Under the pieces are notes generated by a model. The model was not told the DNA's origin and did not search any database. It was given only the letters and a program-made list of their open reading frames with translations. Below are positions 40,717 to 50,224 of a DNA stretch of 64,000 bases, piece after piece. The stretch comes from an uncultured Roseibium sp. (GTDB lineage: Bacteria; Pseudomonadota; Alphaproteobacteria; Rhizobiales; Stappiaceae): contig NZ_CANLVF010000003.1 of assembly GCF_947494555.1 (NCBI RefSeq), positions 744,001 to 808,000 of the forward strand, read 5' to 3'. Every line of letters starts with the position of its first letter. The first letter of the stretch is position 1. A program made the translations under genes and the position numbers.

Positions 40717-41211
40717 TTAGGCCAACGCGTCAATCGAATCGTCATCGAGGTTGCCAGGAACGATCGTGACCGGAATCGGAAACGTACCAGCGGATTTTCC
40801 GGCAATGGAGGAGACAAGCGGCCCGGGCCCTTCTGAACCGGTGCTCGCGGCCAGCACAAGGATCGCGATGTCGGCATCGGCCTCGATCAGTTCGAGTATC
40901 TCTTCGGACTTGGAACCTTCACGGACAACCGTCTCCGGCTCGGTTCTGGCGACCGACCTCACGCGCTCGCCCGCCTTGGCAAGCGTTGCCTCGGCCCCTT
41001 CAAGAGCTTCGGCGCGCATAATGTCCTCAACTCCCAGCCAATGCTGGAAGTCTCCCGGTGCGATCACGAACACGAGCGTGACCACGCCGCCAGTGCGCGC
41101 AGCCCGCTTCGCCGCATAGACGATTGCCCTGTCACTCTCGGGCGTTTCATCAACCACGACCAGAAACTTCCGGCGGTGGCCTTCTTCGTTGCTTTTGCGA
41201 ATAGCTACCAT
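40717..41211 (-). CDS. Universal stress protein family
   Basis: 164 residues with a single UspA-type fold: KFLVVVDETPESDRAIVYAAK at the start, a central acidic helix region and IPVTIVPGNLDDD at the end. The ATP-binding G-2x-G-9x-G motif of UspFG types is not obvious. The ATG at 41211 begins MVAIRKSNEEGHRRK, which fits relatives. Longer frames to 41268 would run through a hairpin. It lies 68 bp downstream of hslU on the same strand. Confidence 0.87.
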   Translation of the reverse strand: MVAIRKSNEEGHRRKFLVVVDETPESDRAIVYAAKRAARTGGVVTLVFVIAPGDFQHWLGVEDIMRAEALEGAEATLAKAGERVRSVARTEPETVVREGSKSEEILELIEADADIAILVLAASTGSEGPGPLVSSIAGKSAGTFPIPVTIVPGNLDDDSIDALA

Positions 41212-41242
41212 AGGCGCATGCTGCCATCGCCGCGCGCGCATC

Positions 41243-41266
41243 GCAAGCGGCGAAATCGCCGCTTGC
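41243..41266 (-). other. Perfect inverted repeat between hslU and the stress protein gene
   Basis: GCAAGCGGCG (41243-41252) and CGCCGCTTGC (41257-41266) are exactly complementary with a 4-nt loop. No T-run follows in the direction of transcription, so it is a weak terminator at best. It may instead stabilise the hslU mRNA 3' end. Confidence 0.5.
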
Positions 41267-41279
41267 ATCAGCTCTCATT

Positions 41280-42584
41280 TTACAGAATGAACTTCGAGAG
41301 ATCGACGTTCTTGGCAAGGTCGCCGATATTTTCATTCACGAAATCCGCTGTGATCTCAATGGTTTCCCCTGAACGATCGGGAGCGGTGAAGGAGATCTCG
41401 TCAAGAATGCGTTCCATGACGGTCTGAAGACGCCGGGCACCGATGTTTTCAACAGATGCGTTGAGATCAACCGCCACGGAGGCAATTTCCTCAATCGCAT
41501 CTTCGGTGAAGGCCAGATTGACCTCTTCAGTTTGCATGAGCGCCACATACTGCTTGATCAGGCTCGCTTCGGGTTCTGTCAGGATGGCCCGGAAGTCATC
41601 CTTGTTGAGCGCCCTGAGTTCAACCCTGATCGGCAGGCGGCCCTGCAGCTCCGGAAGGAGATCCGAGGGCTTGGCTACGTGAAACGCACCCGAGGCAATG
41701 AAAAGAATATGATCGGTCTTGACCGGGCCGTGTTTGGTGGAAACGACCGTCCCCTCGATCAGCGGCAGAAGGTCGCGCTGAACGCCTTCACGGGAAACAT
41801 CGGCTCCTGCCCTGCCTTCTCTTGCACAGATCTTGTCAATCTCGTCCAAAAACACGATACCGGAATTCTCCACGAGCGTGATCGCCTCTTCGACCACCTT
41901 GTCCTCATCGAGCAGCTTGTCCGATTCTTCGTTGATCAGAAGAGCGTAGCTTTCGCTTACAGTCGTGCGCTTGGTCTTGGTCTGGCCACCGAAGGCTTTC
42001 CCGAGAAGGTCCGACACATTCATCACACCGACGCTAGCGCCCGGCATCCCCGGCAGGTCGAAACTCGGCATCTGCGCCTGCGCGCGCACTTCGACCTCGA
42101 TTTCCTTGTCGTCCATTTCGCCATCGCGCAATTTCGTGCGGAAACTCTCTCGGGTCGCAGGGCTCGCGTTTGCGCCGACAAGGGCGTCCAGGACACGCTC
42201 TTCCGCGAGGACATGCGCTTTCGCCTTCACCTCGTCACGCTTTTTGTCCCTGACCAGCGTGATCCCGGCCTCAACCAGATCTCGGACGATCTGTTCCACA
42301 TCGCGGCCGACATAGCCCACTTCGGTGAATTTTGTTGCCTCGACCTTGGAAAAGGGCGCGTTCGCAAGCTTGGCAAGACGGCGCGAGATTTCTGTCTTGC
42401 CGACACCGGTCGGTCCAATCATGAGAATGTTCTTCGGCAGAACCTCTTCGCGCATCTGACCCTGAAGCTGCTGACGACGCCAGCGGTTGCGCAAGGCAAT
42501 CGCGACCGCCCGTTTGGCGTCCTTCTGGCCCACGATATAGCGGTCGAGTTCGGAAACGATCTCGCGCGGTGAAAAATCGGTCAT
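41280..42584 (-). CDS. hslU: ATP-dependent protease ATPase subunit HslU
   Basis: AAA+ unfoldase that feeds the HslV peptidase. 434 residues with Walker [11 protein letters not shown], the pore-loop region [19 protein letters not shown], Walker [12 protein letters not shown] and the C-terminal helix ending DLSKFIL that inserts into HslV. It starts 3 bp after the stop of a GNAT gene that separates it from hslV, an arrangement seen in rhizobia. Confidence 0.97.
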   Translation of the reverse strand: MTDFSPREIVSELDRYIVGQKDAKRAVAIALRNRWRRQQLQGQMREEVLPKNILMIGPTGVGKTEISRRLAKLANAPFSKVEATKFTEVGYVGRDVEQIVRDLVEAGITLVRDKKRDEVKAKAHVLAEERVLDALVGANASPATRESFRTKLRDGEMDDKEIEVEVRAQAQMPSFDLPGMPGASVGVMNVSDLLGKAFGGQTKTKRTTVSESYALLINEESDKLLDEDKVVEEAITLVENSGIVFLDEIDKICAREGRAGADVSREGVQRDLLPLIEGTVVSTKHGPVKTDHILFIASGAFHVAKPSDLLPELQGRLPIRVELRALNKDDFRAILTEPEASLIKQYVALMQTEEVNLAFTEDAIEEIASVAVDLNASVENIGARRLQTVMERILDEISFTAPDRSGETIEITADFVNENIGDLAKNVDLSKFIL

Positions 42585-42587
42585 TTC

Positions 42588-43106
42588 TTAAGACACACCT
42601 TCTGTATTCATGTGTTCCATAAGCAGACTGTCATCCGTCTTTCCGGCGAGCTCCGGCATCTCCCGGAACCCCGCGTTGCGGTAGGCCCTGACCGCCCTCG
42701 TGTTAACCGGGTCCGGATCGATGATGATCCGGTCATGGCCTTCCTGACGCAATTTGCGGACAAACATCTGCAAAACTCTGGTTCCAATTCCCTTTGACAG
42801 GTCTTCCTGGTCGGCAATCGACAGGTCCACCCCAACGGCATCGGCGGGCAGGAGGTCGAGCCAGGGGTAATCCTTGGCGAACTCCGTCCCCAGCTGGTCC
42901 TTTACGAACCAGACTTGTATGTAACCCTTGTCAACTCCATCGACCTGAAAGATGTAGGGAAGCGTGGTGTCGCGTCCCTCGATCATGTCGACTACATAGC
43001 GCACTTCCTCGTCCGGTTCGCCCCACCATTTGCGCCAATGCGGCCTTGCCATCCAATCGGAAAGCATCGGCACGTCTGCGTGTGTGAGGGGGCGAAACGT
43101 TATCAT
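42588..43106 (-). CDS. GNAT-family N-acetyltransferase (aminoglycoside 6'-acetyltransferase-like fold)
   Basis: 172 residues. The N-terminus ITFRPLTHADVPMLSDWMARPHWRKWW and the acyl-CoA region SIADQEDLSKGIGTRVLQMF, DPDPVNTRAVRAYRNAGF resemble the AAC(6')/IucB-like acetyltransferase group. The substrate is unknown and resistance should not be inferred. It is nested between hslV (6 bp away) and hslU (3 bp), so it is surely cotranscribed and is perhaps linked to protein turnover. Confidence 0.88.
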   Translation of the reverse strand: MITFRPLTHADVPMLSDWMARPHWRKWWGEPDEEVRYVVDMIEGRDTTLPYIFQVDGVDKGYIQVWFVKDQLGTEFAKDYPWLDLLPADAVGVDLSIADQEDLSKGIGTRVLQMFVRKLRQEGHDRIIIDPDPVNTRAVRAYRNAGFREMPELAGKTDDSLLMEHMNTEGVS

Positions 43107-43112
43107 GACAGG

Positions 43113-43673
43113 CTATTCGACAGTTTCCAGCGATTCGACTGTGACACTCTCGTTCGTGTAGACGCAGATTTCAGCCGCGACGGCCATCGCCTTTCGGGCG
43201 ACCGTTTCCGCATCATAGTCGGTTTCTGCCAAGGCCCGGCCGGCGGCAAGTGCATAGTTGCCGCCTGATCCGATGCCCATGACACCACCCTCGGGCTCAA
43301 GGACATCGCCTGTTCCGGTGAGCACGAGAGACACGTTCTTGTCCGCAACGAGCATCATCGCCTCGAGGCGTCGCAGATAACGGTCGGTTCGCCAGTCCTT
43401 GGCCAGCTCCACGCAGGCGCGCATCAGCTGACCCGGATACTGCTCCAGCTTCGCTTCCAGCCGCTCAAACAATGTAAACGCGTCCGCGGTCGCTCCAGCG
43501 AAACCTGCGATGACTTCGCCTTTGGCAAGCAGCCGCACTTTGCGGGCCGAGTGTTTGATCACGGTTTGGCCCAGAGAGACCTGGCCATCACCGGCAATGA
43601 CAACTTTTCCGCCCTTGCGTACCATCATGATCGTCGTCCCGTGCCATTGGGCCGGTTCGCGCGTTTCGCTCAT
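43113..43673 (-). CDS. hslV: ATP-dependent protease subunit HslV
   Basis: Threonine peptidase of the HslUV proteasome-like complex. 186 residues. The mature N-terminal Thr lies in [21 protein letters not shown], after a short propeptide. Other motifs are [20 protein letters not shown] and [20 protein letters not shown]. The ATG follows AGAGGA. It is the first gene of hslV-GNAT-hslU. A heat-shock promoter would be expected in 43674-43801, but I could not identify one with confidence. Confidence 0.97.
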   Translation of the reverse strand: MSETREPAQWHGTTIMMVRKGGKVVIAGDGQVSLGQTVIKHSARKVRLLAKGEVIAGFAGATADAFTLFERLEAKLEQYPGQLMRACVELAKDWRTDRYLRRLEAMMLVADKNVSLVLTGTGDVLEPEGGVMGIGSGGNYALAAGRALAETDYDAETVARKAMAVAAEICVYTNESVTVESLETVE

Positions 43674-43801
43674 TCATTCCTCTTGGGTTTGTAGTGTGCC
43701 TGGTTTCATTAATGCTGCCGCCCTATGTAGGCGGCATTTCCGTCTTTTCCAAGCCGTCGGTCTGTTGTGGCGGATCAGCACCCTTTTCCGGGCTCCCGGT
43801 T

Positions 43802-44377
43802 TTATCGCGACATCTCGAGTTTCGACGCCCGAAGGAATGCGTCCACCAGCTTGTCGAGCTGACCGCTTAAGCGCTCTTCTGCGAGCTCATCTGTGTCATC
43901 GAAGGCGCTCGATGCCTTGGGAATGGTCACCATCTGCGGCACAACAATTGCCCCAAGGCCGACTTCCAGAATGGTCCGCATTCCGATAAGACCGCGCATC
44001 CCGCCGAATCCACCCGGTGACGCCGCCCCCAGGGCAAAAACCCGATGCCTGAAAGGTTCGCCCGGTTCTTTCACGCGGCTGATCCAGTCCAGCGTGTTTT
44101 TCAGCAACGGTGTAATGCCGGCATTGTATTCCGGACAGGCGAGAAAGATACCGTCATGGCCAACGAAGAGGCGTTGAAGTCGCTTGGCATTTTCCGGAAC
44201 ACCGTCGCTGTCCTCCAGATCGCCGTCATAAACCGGTAGGGGATAGTCGCGAAGCGAGAGGCGGGTTACGTCCGCATCGCGTATCGACAATCGCTTGGCT
44301 GCCAGGGCAGTCAGTTTTCCGTTGTGTGATCCGCTTCGCACAGAGCCGGAGCAAACGATTATTTTCGGATTGCGCAT
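43802..44377 (-). CDS. NAD(P)H-dependent FMN reductase family protein
   Basis: Flavodoxin-fold reductase of 191 residues. It has the FMN phosphate-binding start IIVCSGSVRSGSHNGKLTALA and the PEYNAGITPLLKNTLDWISR motif typical of NADPH-dependent FMN/quinone reductases. Likely a cytosolic flavin, azo or quinone reductase; the exact substrate is unknown. The ATG at 44377 lies 7 nt after AAGGG. Confidence 0.9.
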   Translation of the reverse strand: MRNPKIIVCSGSVRSGSHNGKLTALAAKRLSIRDADVTRLSLRDYPLPVYDGDLEDSDGVPENAKRLQRLFVGHDGIFLACPEYNAGITPLLKNTLDWISRVKEPGEPFRHRVFALGAASPGGFGGMRGLIGMRTILEVGLGAIVVPQMVTIPKASSAFDDTDELAEERLSGQLDKLVDAFLRASKLEMSR

Positions 44378-44462
44378 CAAAAGACCCTTTTCGGCAAATG
44401 GAGAGGCGAGGGTCTTATTGTTAAGGCAAAAAGAGGACGTTTATCCAGTCTGCCGCGTCTTG

Positions 44463-44500
44463 AAAACAAGGGCGTGCGCCGTTCGATAGCGCCCGCCCTT
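44463..44500 (-). terminator. Rho-independent terminator after the orphan PG-binding-domain gene
   Basis: Read leftward, AAGGGCGGGCGC pairs with GCGCACGCCCTT at 11 of 12 positions around a 9-nt loop, followed by GTTTTC. It is 8 bp past the stop codon. Confidence 0.75.
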
Positions 44501-44507
44501 GCGAAGA

Positions 44508-45644
44508 TCAGAAAATGCTTGCAATGAAGCCTGGAATGCACTTGACGGCGTACGACCAGTCATCCTTGCGCCACTTGGATATTTCGTATGCGGCGTCGCC
44601 AAGGTCTTCGCCCATTTCGGCAAAAACCCGCGTAGGGCCCTGCTTCATACGATCGACAAGCCTGCTAAATCGCGCCATGTCCAGGTCGCCGGTCTTGACA
44701 AAATGAATGCCCCCAAGAGCGAGCGTCGTCACGCTGTCGACGCCGGACGCGCCAAGACCGATCGGATCGCAGGCACGGATCACCTGAAACACCTTGCTGT
44801 TCTTGACCGACCCGGGTGCGATCGCTTCCACAAGGCTTTGCAGGCCCTCAACCATGCCAGCCCAGGGAATGGCCTTGCCCATGAAGTGTTTGTAGAGCTC
44901 GGACGTCCCATAAAGATAGTCGCCCTGCTCAAACTTGTCGGCAACTTCTATAAGAGTGATGACATGACCGGCGGCGCCCGCCTTGCTTCCAACCGTACCC
45001 AGGAACCGGCCGAACTTTGACGCCGGTGCGCCAATGGCATCAAGGGCACCGAACTGCCGTCCCTTCATTCCGGAAATCGCCTTCATGACGTCCCGTGCCT
45101 CGGAGACGGAGAAGCCCCACTTGCGCAGTTGAGACCAGGCCGCAATGACCTTGCGCGCATCTTCGGCACGTCCGATCGTGCCGAGAAACTTCTTCATATC
45201 AGGGATGCTTTTGTCGATCAGCTCACGCCTGAATTCGTCAAAGGCACCGCTGTCACCGATATTGGCAGCCTCTTTTGCCAGCAGTTTTTCTGCCGGTGTC
45301 AGGCGATCGTCGCGTGTTGTCTCGTTGGCAACAGTTGAAGGGTGGGCTTCCGGCGGAATACACATTCTCTGCCAGACCGATGCCGAGTTCGGATCATTGA
45401 GCGCATTGATGGTCCGGTTGGCCGGATCGACGCGGCCATCCGGAGAGCGCAGGCGGACAACGCTTGCCTGAAAATCCTTGATGGTTCCGATCGTCTTCGT
45501 TCCGACCTTGCCGTCGATAGCAAGTTCCTTGCGCGAGGCTCCCATCAGCGCATTCAAGCGCGTCTGAACCGTCTTTACGTCTAAAAATTCATTGTTGCCG
45601 AACCGGCCTACCGAGCCGGTAATTCCGATACTTGAATTGATCAT
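44508..45644 (-). CDS. Unrecognised protein with N-terminal peptidoglycan-binding-like domain
   Basis: 378 residues. Residues about 8-85 look like a PG_binding_1-type repeat: GSVGRFGNNEFLDVKTVQTR, DGKVGTKTIGTIKDFQ and SPDGRVDPANRTINALN. This pattern is common in phage lysins and type VI-associated proteins. The remaining 290 residues (about 110-378) match no family I know. They are helical, Gly/Ala-rich with weakly hydrophobic stretches (AAGHVITLIEVADKF, KAIPWAGMVEGLQSLVEAI), and there is no signal peptide or known catalytic motif. A GTG at 45686 could add 14 residues. It is a single-gene unit, with a 283-bp upstream gap (45645-45927) and a terminator. A secreted effector is one possibility but is unproven, and no immunity partner is adjacent. 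Confidence 0.8.
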   Translation of the reverse strand: MINSSIGITGSVGRFGNNEFLDVKTVQTRLNALMGASRKELAIDGKVGTKTIGTIKDFQASVVRLRSPDGRVDPANRTINALNDPNSASVWQRMCIPPEAHPSTVANETTRDDRLTPAEKLLAKEAANIGDSGAFDEFRRELIDKSIPDMKKFLGTIGRAEDARKVIAAWSQLRKWGFSVSEARDVMKAISGMKGRQFGALDAIGAPASKFGRFLGTVGSKAGAAGHVITLIEVADKFEQGDYLYGTSELYKHFMGKAIPWAGMVEGLQSLVEAIAPGSVKNSKVFQVIRACDPIGLGASGVDSVTTLALGGIHFVKTGDLDMARFSRLVDRMKQGPTRVFAEMGEDLGDAAYEISKWRKDDWSYAVKCIPGFIASIF

Positions 45645-45927
45645 TTTTAAAAAAACCTTGTCGTGACTAACAATTTCAAAATGCACGGTCAGGCTTATGT
45701 CTCAATTCGGGTGCTTTGACCTGTGACTTGCGTCACCGGAAAAACGATACTGTGCGTATTTGTCGCAAAGTGGTTCTGACAATCGGACCAGGTAGGCCGC
45801 AGAACCTCTTTACAGGCGCATGGCTTTACCAGCGCGGAAGACTGGCCTTCAGCGCAGGACGAGCGGAATTCAAGTGCCAATGACAATGTAAATGTATTCC
45901 AGGCGGTGCCGCCTGAAACGTCCGGAC

Positions 45928-46590
45928 CTAATGGCCTTTGCGATAAACCCACACGCGCGCAGGTGGCAGATTTTTCCAGACCCAATCGGAGCTATAGACG
46001 GAGACCCCTTGGCTGTCGGGTTTGACCGGCATGACCAGTCCATAGGAAAACTGGATGAAGGGAGCGCCGGGTTTCAACAGGGCCAATGCCTCGTTCAGCA
46101 ATGCCCTTCGGGCCGGCTCCGGCCGCGTCAACAACGGCAGCGATGACACCACGCCATCCAGAAGGCGTTCGCCTTCTTGCGCCTCGCTCAGAAATCCGCC
46201 TTGTTTGTGGAGCGTGCGCCCGAGCGCGTATGCATCTCCCCGCAAGACTGACAATCCAGGGTATCTCAAACTCAGGAGTTCGCAGAAGTCTGCGCTGTAT
46301 TCAATGAGATTGAGGTGTTTATGTGCAAAGCCCCTCTCAAACAGTGCCTTTGTAACGACACCTGTGCCAGGACCAAGTTCAACAACGCGCGAGTGAGGGC
46401 GCGGCGCAAGAAACGACGCCATTTTCGCAGCAAGGTCCGGCCCCGAAGGGGCGACCGCGCCGGTACGGAGTGGATTTTGAGCCCAGGAGCGGATGAATTT
46501 CATTTCGTCCAGGACCTTGGTGCGCACAGCAGCTGCCTTGTCAATTTTCTCTCGAAAACGTTCGACATGAATACTGTTGCGTTTCAGCAT
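45928..46590 (-). CDS. pmtA: Phospholipid N-methyltransferase, PmtA-like
   Basis: SAM-dependent methyltransferase of 220 residues that converts phosphatidylethanolamine towards phosphatidylcholine at the membrane surface. The rhizobial PmtA signature is clear: FIRSWAQNPLRTGAVAPSGP, then the SAM motif VVELGPGTGVVTKALFERG and VVSSLPLL. The ATG follows GAGG. It lies 81 bp downstream of dnaJ on the same strand, as in several rhizobia. Confidence 0.92.
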   Translation of the reverse strand: MLKRNSIHVERFREKIDKAAAVRTKVLDEMKFIRSWAQNPLRTGAVAPSGPDLAAKMASFLAPRPHSRVVELGPGTGVVTKALFERGFAHKHLNLIEYSADFCELLSLRYPGLSVLRGDAYALGRTLHKQGGFLSEAQEGERLLDGVVSSLPLLTRPEPARRALLNEALALLKPGAPFIQFSYGLVMPVKPDSQGVSVYSSDWVWKNLPPARVWVYRKGH

Positions 46591-46671
46591 GTTACCTCAC
46601 TCTCCCCCAAGAGAATCGAATATAGGGGGGATTGTCAGGTATTGCTATATCAAGGCGCACAAATTGCGTGA

Positions 46672-47799
46672 TCATGCACCCAGATTGTCGATGAAGTCCT
46701 TCACCTTGGAAAAGAAACCGGCCGATTCCGGGTGGTTTTCTCCGGAGGATTCCTTCTCGAATTCCGCGAGCAATTCTCTTTGACGGCGTGTCAGATTGGT
46801 CGGCGTTTCAACGGTGACCTGAATGTACATGTCCCCATGCTGGCTGGAGCGCATCACCGGCATTCCCTTGCCGCGCAAGCGGAACTGCTTACCGGTCTGC
46901 GTGCCATCGGGCACTTTCACGCGGCTGGTATTGCCCTGCACGGTTGGAACGTCGAACTGCCCGCCCAGCGTCGCGGTCGACATCGATATCGGCACGCGGC
47001 AATAGAGGTCAGCACCGTCACGCTGAAACAGGTCGTGCGGCTTGATGGTCAGAAAAATATAAAGATCGCCCGCGGGACCGCCGCGAACGCCGGCTTCACC
47101 TTCACCGGCCAGCCGAATGCGCGTACCGTCCTCGATACCCGCCGGGATGTTGACCGAAAGCGTGCGGTCCTGGGTCTTCCGGCCGGTGCCGCTGCAGCTT
47201 TCGCACGGATCGGAAATAACCTGGCCGCGCCCCTGACATGTTGGACAGGTTCGCTCCAGCGTAAAGAAACCCTGCGCTGCCCGCACGCGACCCGCCCCGC
47301 CGCAGGTACGGCAGGTTGTCGGGCTGGTGCCCGGTTTGGCTCCGGAACCGGAGCAGGTGTCGCAGGTGATGCTGGTCGGGACCTCGATTTCAACCGTCTT
47401 GCCGGTAAAGGCATCTTCCAGCGTGATGTCCAGATTATAGCGCAGATCGGCACCGCGCTCGCGGCCACCGGACCGGCGCCCGCCGCCCATGCCGAAAAAT
47501 TCCTCGAAGATATCCGACATGGTGGACGAGAAATCATGCGCACCGGCACCCCCGCCGCCGCCAAATCCGCCATTTTCGAAAGCTGCATGACCGAACCTGT
47601 CATAGGCCGCGCGCTTCTGCCCGTCCTTCAACGTGTCATACGCTTCGTTGACTTCCTTAAATTTGGCTTCGGCTTCGGTATTACCCGGGTTTCTGTCTGG
47701 ATGAAATTGCATCGCCATCTTGCGGTAAGCGCTCTTCAGCACTTTTTCGTCCGCATCGCGGGATACGCCCAGCACCTCATAGAAATCACGTTTGGACAT
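46672..47799 (-). CDS. dnaJ: Chaperone protein DnaJ
   Basis: Hsp40 co-chaperone that stimulates DnaK. 375 residues: J domain with the HPD motif ([11 protein letters not shown]), a Gly/Phe-rich linker, and four zinc-binding repeats ([32 protein letters not shown]). C-terminal substrate-binding domains follow. The ATG at 47799 gives the usual [11 protein letters not shown] start. It lies 164 bp after dnaK, beyond a hairpin that may lower its expression relative to dnaK. Confidence 0.97.
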   Translation of the reverse strand: MSKRDFYEVLGVSRDADEKVLKSAYRKMAMQFHPDRNPGNTEAEAKFKEVNEAYDTLKDGQKRAAYDRFGHAAFENGGFGGGGGAGAHDFSSTMSDIFEEFFGMGGGRRSGGRERGADLRYNLDITLEDAFTGKTVEIEVPTSITCDTCSGSGAKPGTSPTTCRTCGGAGRVRAAQGFFTLERTCPTCQGRGQVISDPCESCSGTGRKTQDRTLSVNIPAGIEDGTRIRLAGEGEAGVRGGPAGDLYIFLTIKPHDLFQRDGADLYCRVPISMSTATLGGQFDVPTVQGNTSRVKVPDGTQTGKQFRLRGKGMPVMRSSQHGDMYIQVTVETPTNLTRRQRELLAEFEKESSGENHPESAGFFSKVKDFIDNLGA

Positions 47800-47920
47800 C
47801 AAGATCTCTCGGTCTTGTTGTTGCGCCGCCGGCAGCCAGGATTTCTCCGGCGCCAAGGACGGCGAAAGCGCCGGACACTGGCTCCCCGTTCAACGGGCAA
47901 TCAAGTGGCCGGCGCCAGAC

Positions 47921-47950
47921 TTAAACAGCCAGCCGGAGGACCGGCTGGCT
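47921..47950 (-). terminator. Intercistronic hairpin between dnaK and dnaJ
   Basis: Read leftward, AGCCAGCCGG pairs perfectly with CCGGCTGGCT around a 4-nt loop, 13 bp past the dnaK stop, followed by GTTTAAG. The T-run is weak, so partial termination or mRNA 3'-end protection is likely rather than full termination. Confidence 0.6.
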
Positions 47951-47963
47951 GCAGTTTCGTAGG

Positions 47964-49886
47964 TTATGCGGATTTCTTGTCGTCTTCGTCTTTGACTTCT
48001 TCAAAATCCGCATCGACGACATCGTCTTCGGCTTCAGATGCGGCCTCTTCGCCGCCTTCAGCTTCAGCCTCAGCATCGGCCTGGGCCGCCTGGTACATGG
48101 CTTCACCAAGCTTCATGGATGCTTCCGCAAGAGCCTGCGTCTTCGCCTTGATGTCTTCCAGATCTTCGCCTTCAAGCGCGGTTTTCAACTCGGCAAGAGC
48201 GCTTTCGATGGCAGACTTGTCGTCTTCTGAGACCTTGTCGCCATAGTCCTTGAGGGACTTCTCCGTGGAGTGGACCAGAGATTCACCCTGGTTCTTTGCT
48301 TCCACGAGCTCCTTGCGCTTCTTGTCCTCGTCCGCGTGAGACTCAGCATCCTTGATCATCTGATCGATGTCGTTGTCGCTGAGGCCGCCAGAGGCCTGGA
48401 TCCGGATCTGCTGTTCCTTGCCGGTTCCCTTGTCCTTGGCAGACACGTTGACGATGCCGTTGGCGTCGATGTCAAAGGTGACTTCGATCTGCGGCACGCC
48501 GCGCGGTGCCGGCGGAAGGCCGACAAGGTCGAACTGACCAAGGACCTTGTTGTCCGCAGCCATTTCGCGCTCGCCCTGGAAAACCCTGATGGTCACAGCC
48601 GTCTGGTTGTCTTCGGCGGTAGAGAACACCTGGCCCTTCTTCGTCGGGATCGTCGTATTGCGATCGATCAGACGGGTGAAGACGCCGCCAAGTGTTTCGA
48701 TGCCGAGAGACAGAGGTGTCACGTCGAGCAGGAGAACGTCCTTGACGTCGCCCTGCAGTACGCCGGCCTGGATCGCAGCACCCATGGCCACGACTTCGTC
48801 CGGGTTCACACCCTTGTGCGGCTCCTTGCCGAAGAAGGTCTTCACAGTTTCCTGGATCTTCGGCATGCGGGTCATGCCGCCGACCAGCACCACTTCGTCG
48901 ATTTCACCGGCTGCCAGACCTGCGTCTTTCAGCGCCGCTTTCATCGGATTGCTGGTCCGCTTGACCAGATCCTCAACCAGCGACTCGAATTTCGCACGCG
49001 TCAGCTTGAGCGTCAGGTGCTTCGGACCGGATGCATCGGCCGTGATGAACGGCAGGTTGATTTCGGTCTGTGACGAAGAAGACAGCTCGATCTTCGCTTT
49101 TTCGGCAGCTTCCTTCAGACGCTGCAGAGCCAGCTTGTCGTTCTTCAGATCGATGCCCTGGTCTTTCTTGAACTCGGCAGCGAGATAGTCGACCAAGACC
49201 ATGTCAAAGTCTTCACCACCCAGGAAGGTGTCACCGTTGGTGGACTTCACTTCGAAGACGCCGTCGCCGATTTCCAGGATGGACACGTCGAACGTACCAC
49301 CACCAAGGTCATAGACCGCGATGGTCTTGCCGTCGTTCTTTTCAAGGCCGTAAGCGAGCGCTGCCGCGGTCGGCTCGTTGATGATGCGCAGAACTTCAAG
49401 ACCTGCAATCTTGCCGGCGTCCTTGGTTGCCTGGCGCTGTGCGTCGTTGAAGTATGCCGGAACGGTGATGACCGCCTGGGTCACTGTCTCACCGAGATAG
49501 CTCTCGGCGGTTTCCTTCATTTTCTGAAGGATGAACGCTGACACCTGTGAAGGGGAGTATTTGTCGCCGTTGGCTTCAACCCAGGCATCGCCGTTGTCGG
49601 CTTTGACGATTTCGAACGGAACGAGCTTCTTGTCCTTGTCGACGGTCGGATCGTCGTAGCGGCGTCCGATGAGACGCTTGACCGCGAAGAGCGTGTTCGT
49701 GGGGTTGGTAACCGCCTGACGTTTCGCCGGCTGGCCGACAAGACGTTCGCCATCGTCGGAAAAAGCCACCATAGAAGGGGTGGTGCGGGCGCCTTCAGCG
49801 TTTTCAATTACTTTGGGATCCTTGCCGTCCATGACGGCGACGCACGAGTTGGTCGTGCCGAGGTCGATACCAATGACCTTTGCCAT
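47964..49886 (-). CDS. dnaK: Chaperone protein DnaK
   Basis: Hsp70 chaperone of 640 residues. The ATPase domain begins [19 protein letters not shown] and includes [17 protein letters not shown] and the [14 protein letters not shown] motif. A substrate-binding domain, a helical lid and an acidic C-terminal tail follow. The ATG at 49886 is fixed by the family start MAKVIGID with GAGAGG upstream; a frame back to 50051 is unsupported. A heat-shock-like promoter lies about 125 bp upstream. Confidence 0.98.
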   Translation of the reverse strand: MAKVIGIDLGTTNSCVAVMDGKDPKVIENAEGARTTPSMVAFSDDGERLVGQPAKRQAVTNPTNTLFAVKRLIGRRYDDPTVDKDKKLVPFEIVKADNGDAWVEANGDKYSPSQVSAFILQKMKETAESYLGETVTQAVITVPAYFNDAQRQATKDAGKIAGLEVLRIINEPTAAALAYGLEKNDGKTIAVYDLGGGTFDVSILEIGDGVFEVKSTNGDTFLGGEDFDMVLVDYLAAEFKKDQGIDLKNDKLALQRLKEAAEKAKIELSSSSQTEINLPFITADASGPKHLTLKLTRAKFESLVEDLVKRTSNPMKAALKDAGLAAGEIDEVVLVGGMTRMPKIQETVKTFFGKEPHKGVNPDEVVAMGAAIQAGVLQGDVKDVLLLDVTPLSLGIETLGGVFTRLIDRNTTIPTKKGQVFSTAEDNQTAVTIRVFQGEREMAADNKVLGQFDLVGLPPAPRGVPQIEVTFDIDANGIVNVSAKDKGTGKEQQIRIQASGGLSDNDIDQMIKDAESHADEDKKRKELVEAKNQGESLVHSTEKSLKDYGDKVSEDDKSAIESALAELKTALEGEDLEDIKAKTQALAEASMKLGEAMYQAAQADAEAEAEGGEEAASEAEDDVVDADFEEVKDEDDKKSA

Positions 49887-50016
49887 ATGTGCCTCTCTTT
49901 CTAGCAAACCGGATAGACCCATGAAGGCGTCAGTCCGGCTCCTCTCACTTGGGTTCCGGGATGTCCCGGACATCGCGCCAGGGCATGGGCCCGGGATTTG
50001 GCGCGAAGCTTGACCG

Positions 50017-50047
50017 CTATATAGGTGGATGAAACTTTGCCTGCAAG
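50017..50047 (-). promoter_or_regulatory. Putative heat-shock (RpoH-type) promoter of dnaK
   Basis: Read leftward, CTTGCA (50042-50047) and CTATAT (start of CTATATAG, 50017-50024) are 17 bp apart. This resembles the alphaproteobacterial RpoH pattern CTTG-N17-CTATAT. The leader to the dnaK ATG would be about 125 nt. The rest of the 49887-50224 gap holds no gene I can see. Confidence 0.55.
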
Positions 50048-50224
50048 ACATCTGTCCACCGACAATGGTCCCTGTTGGTGGATAATTCCTCCAGATGGTT
50101 ACTTCGCGTGCTCAGATGGCAATCAGGCAACTACATCCGTGAGTTCCGTCCCGGTTTGTAATTGGTTCAGCCTTTCGCCCTAAGGTCGCGGTGAAGACCC
50201 CTTACCGCACCCGAGGAGGCCGCC

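Noticed and set aside
41532-42572. Open frame of 346 codons on the + strand opposite hslU
   Set aside because: Antisense shadow of a fully conserved AAA+ gene.
42588-43106. Aminoglycoside resistance gene
   Set aside because: The fold resembles AAC(6')-like acetyltransferases, but its fixed place inside the hslV-hslU operon points to a housekeeping role.
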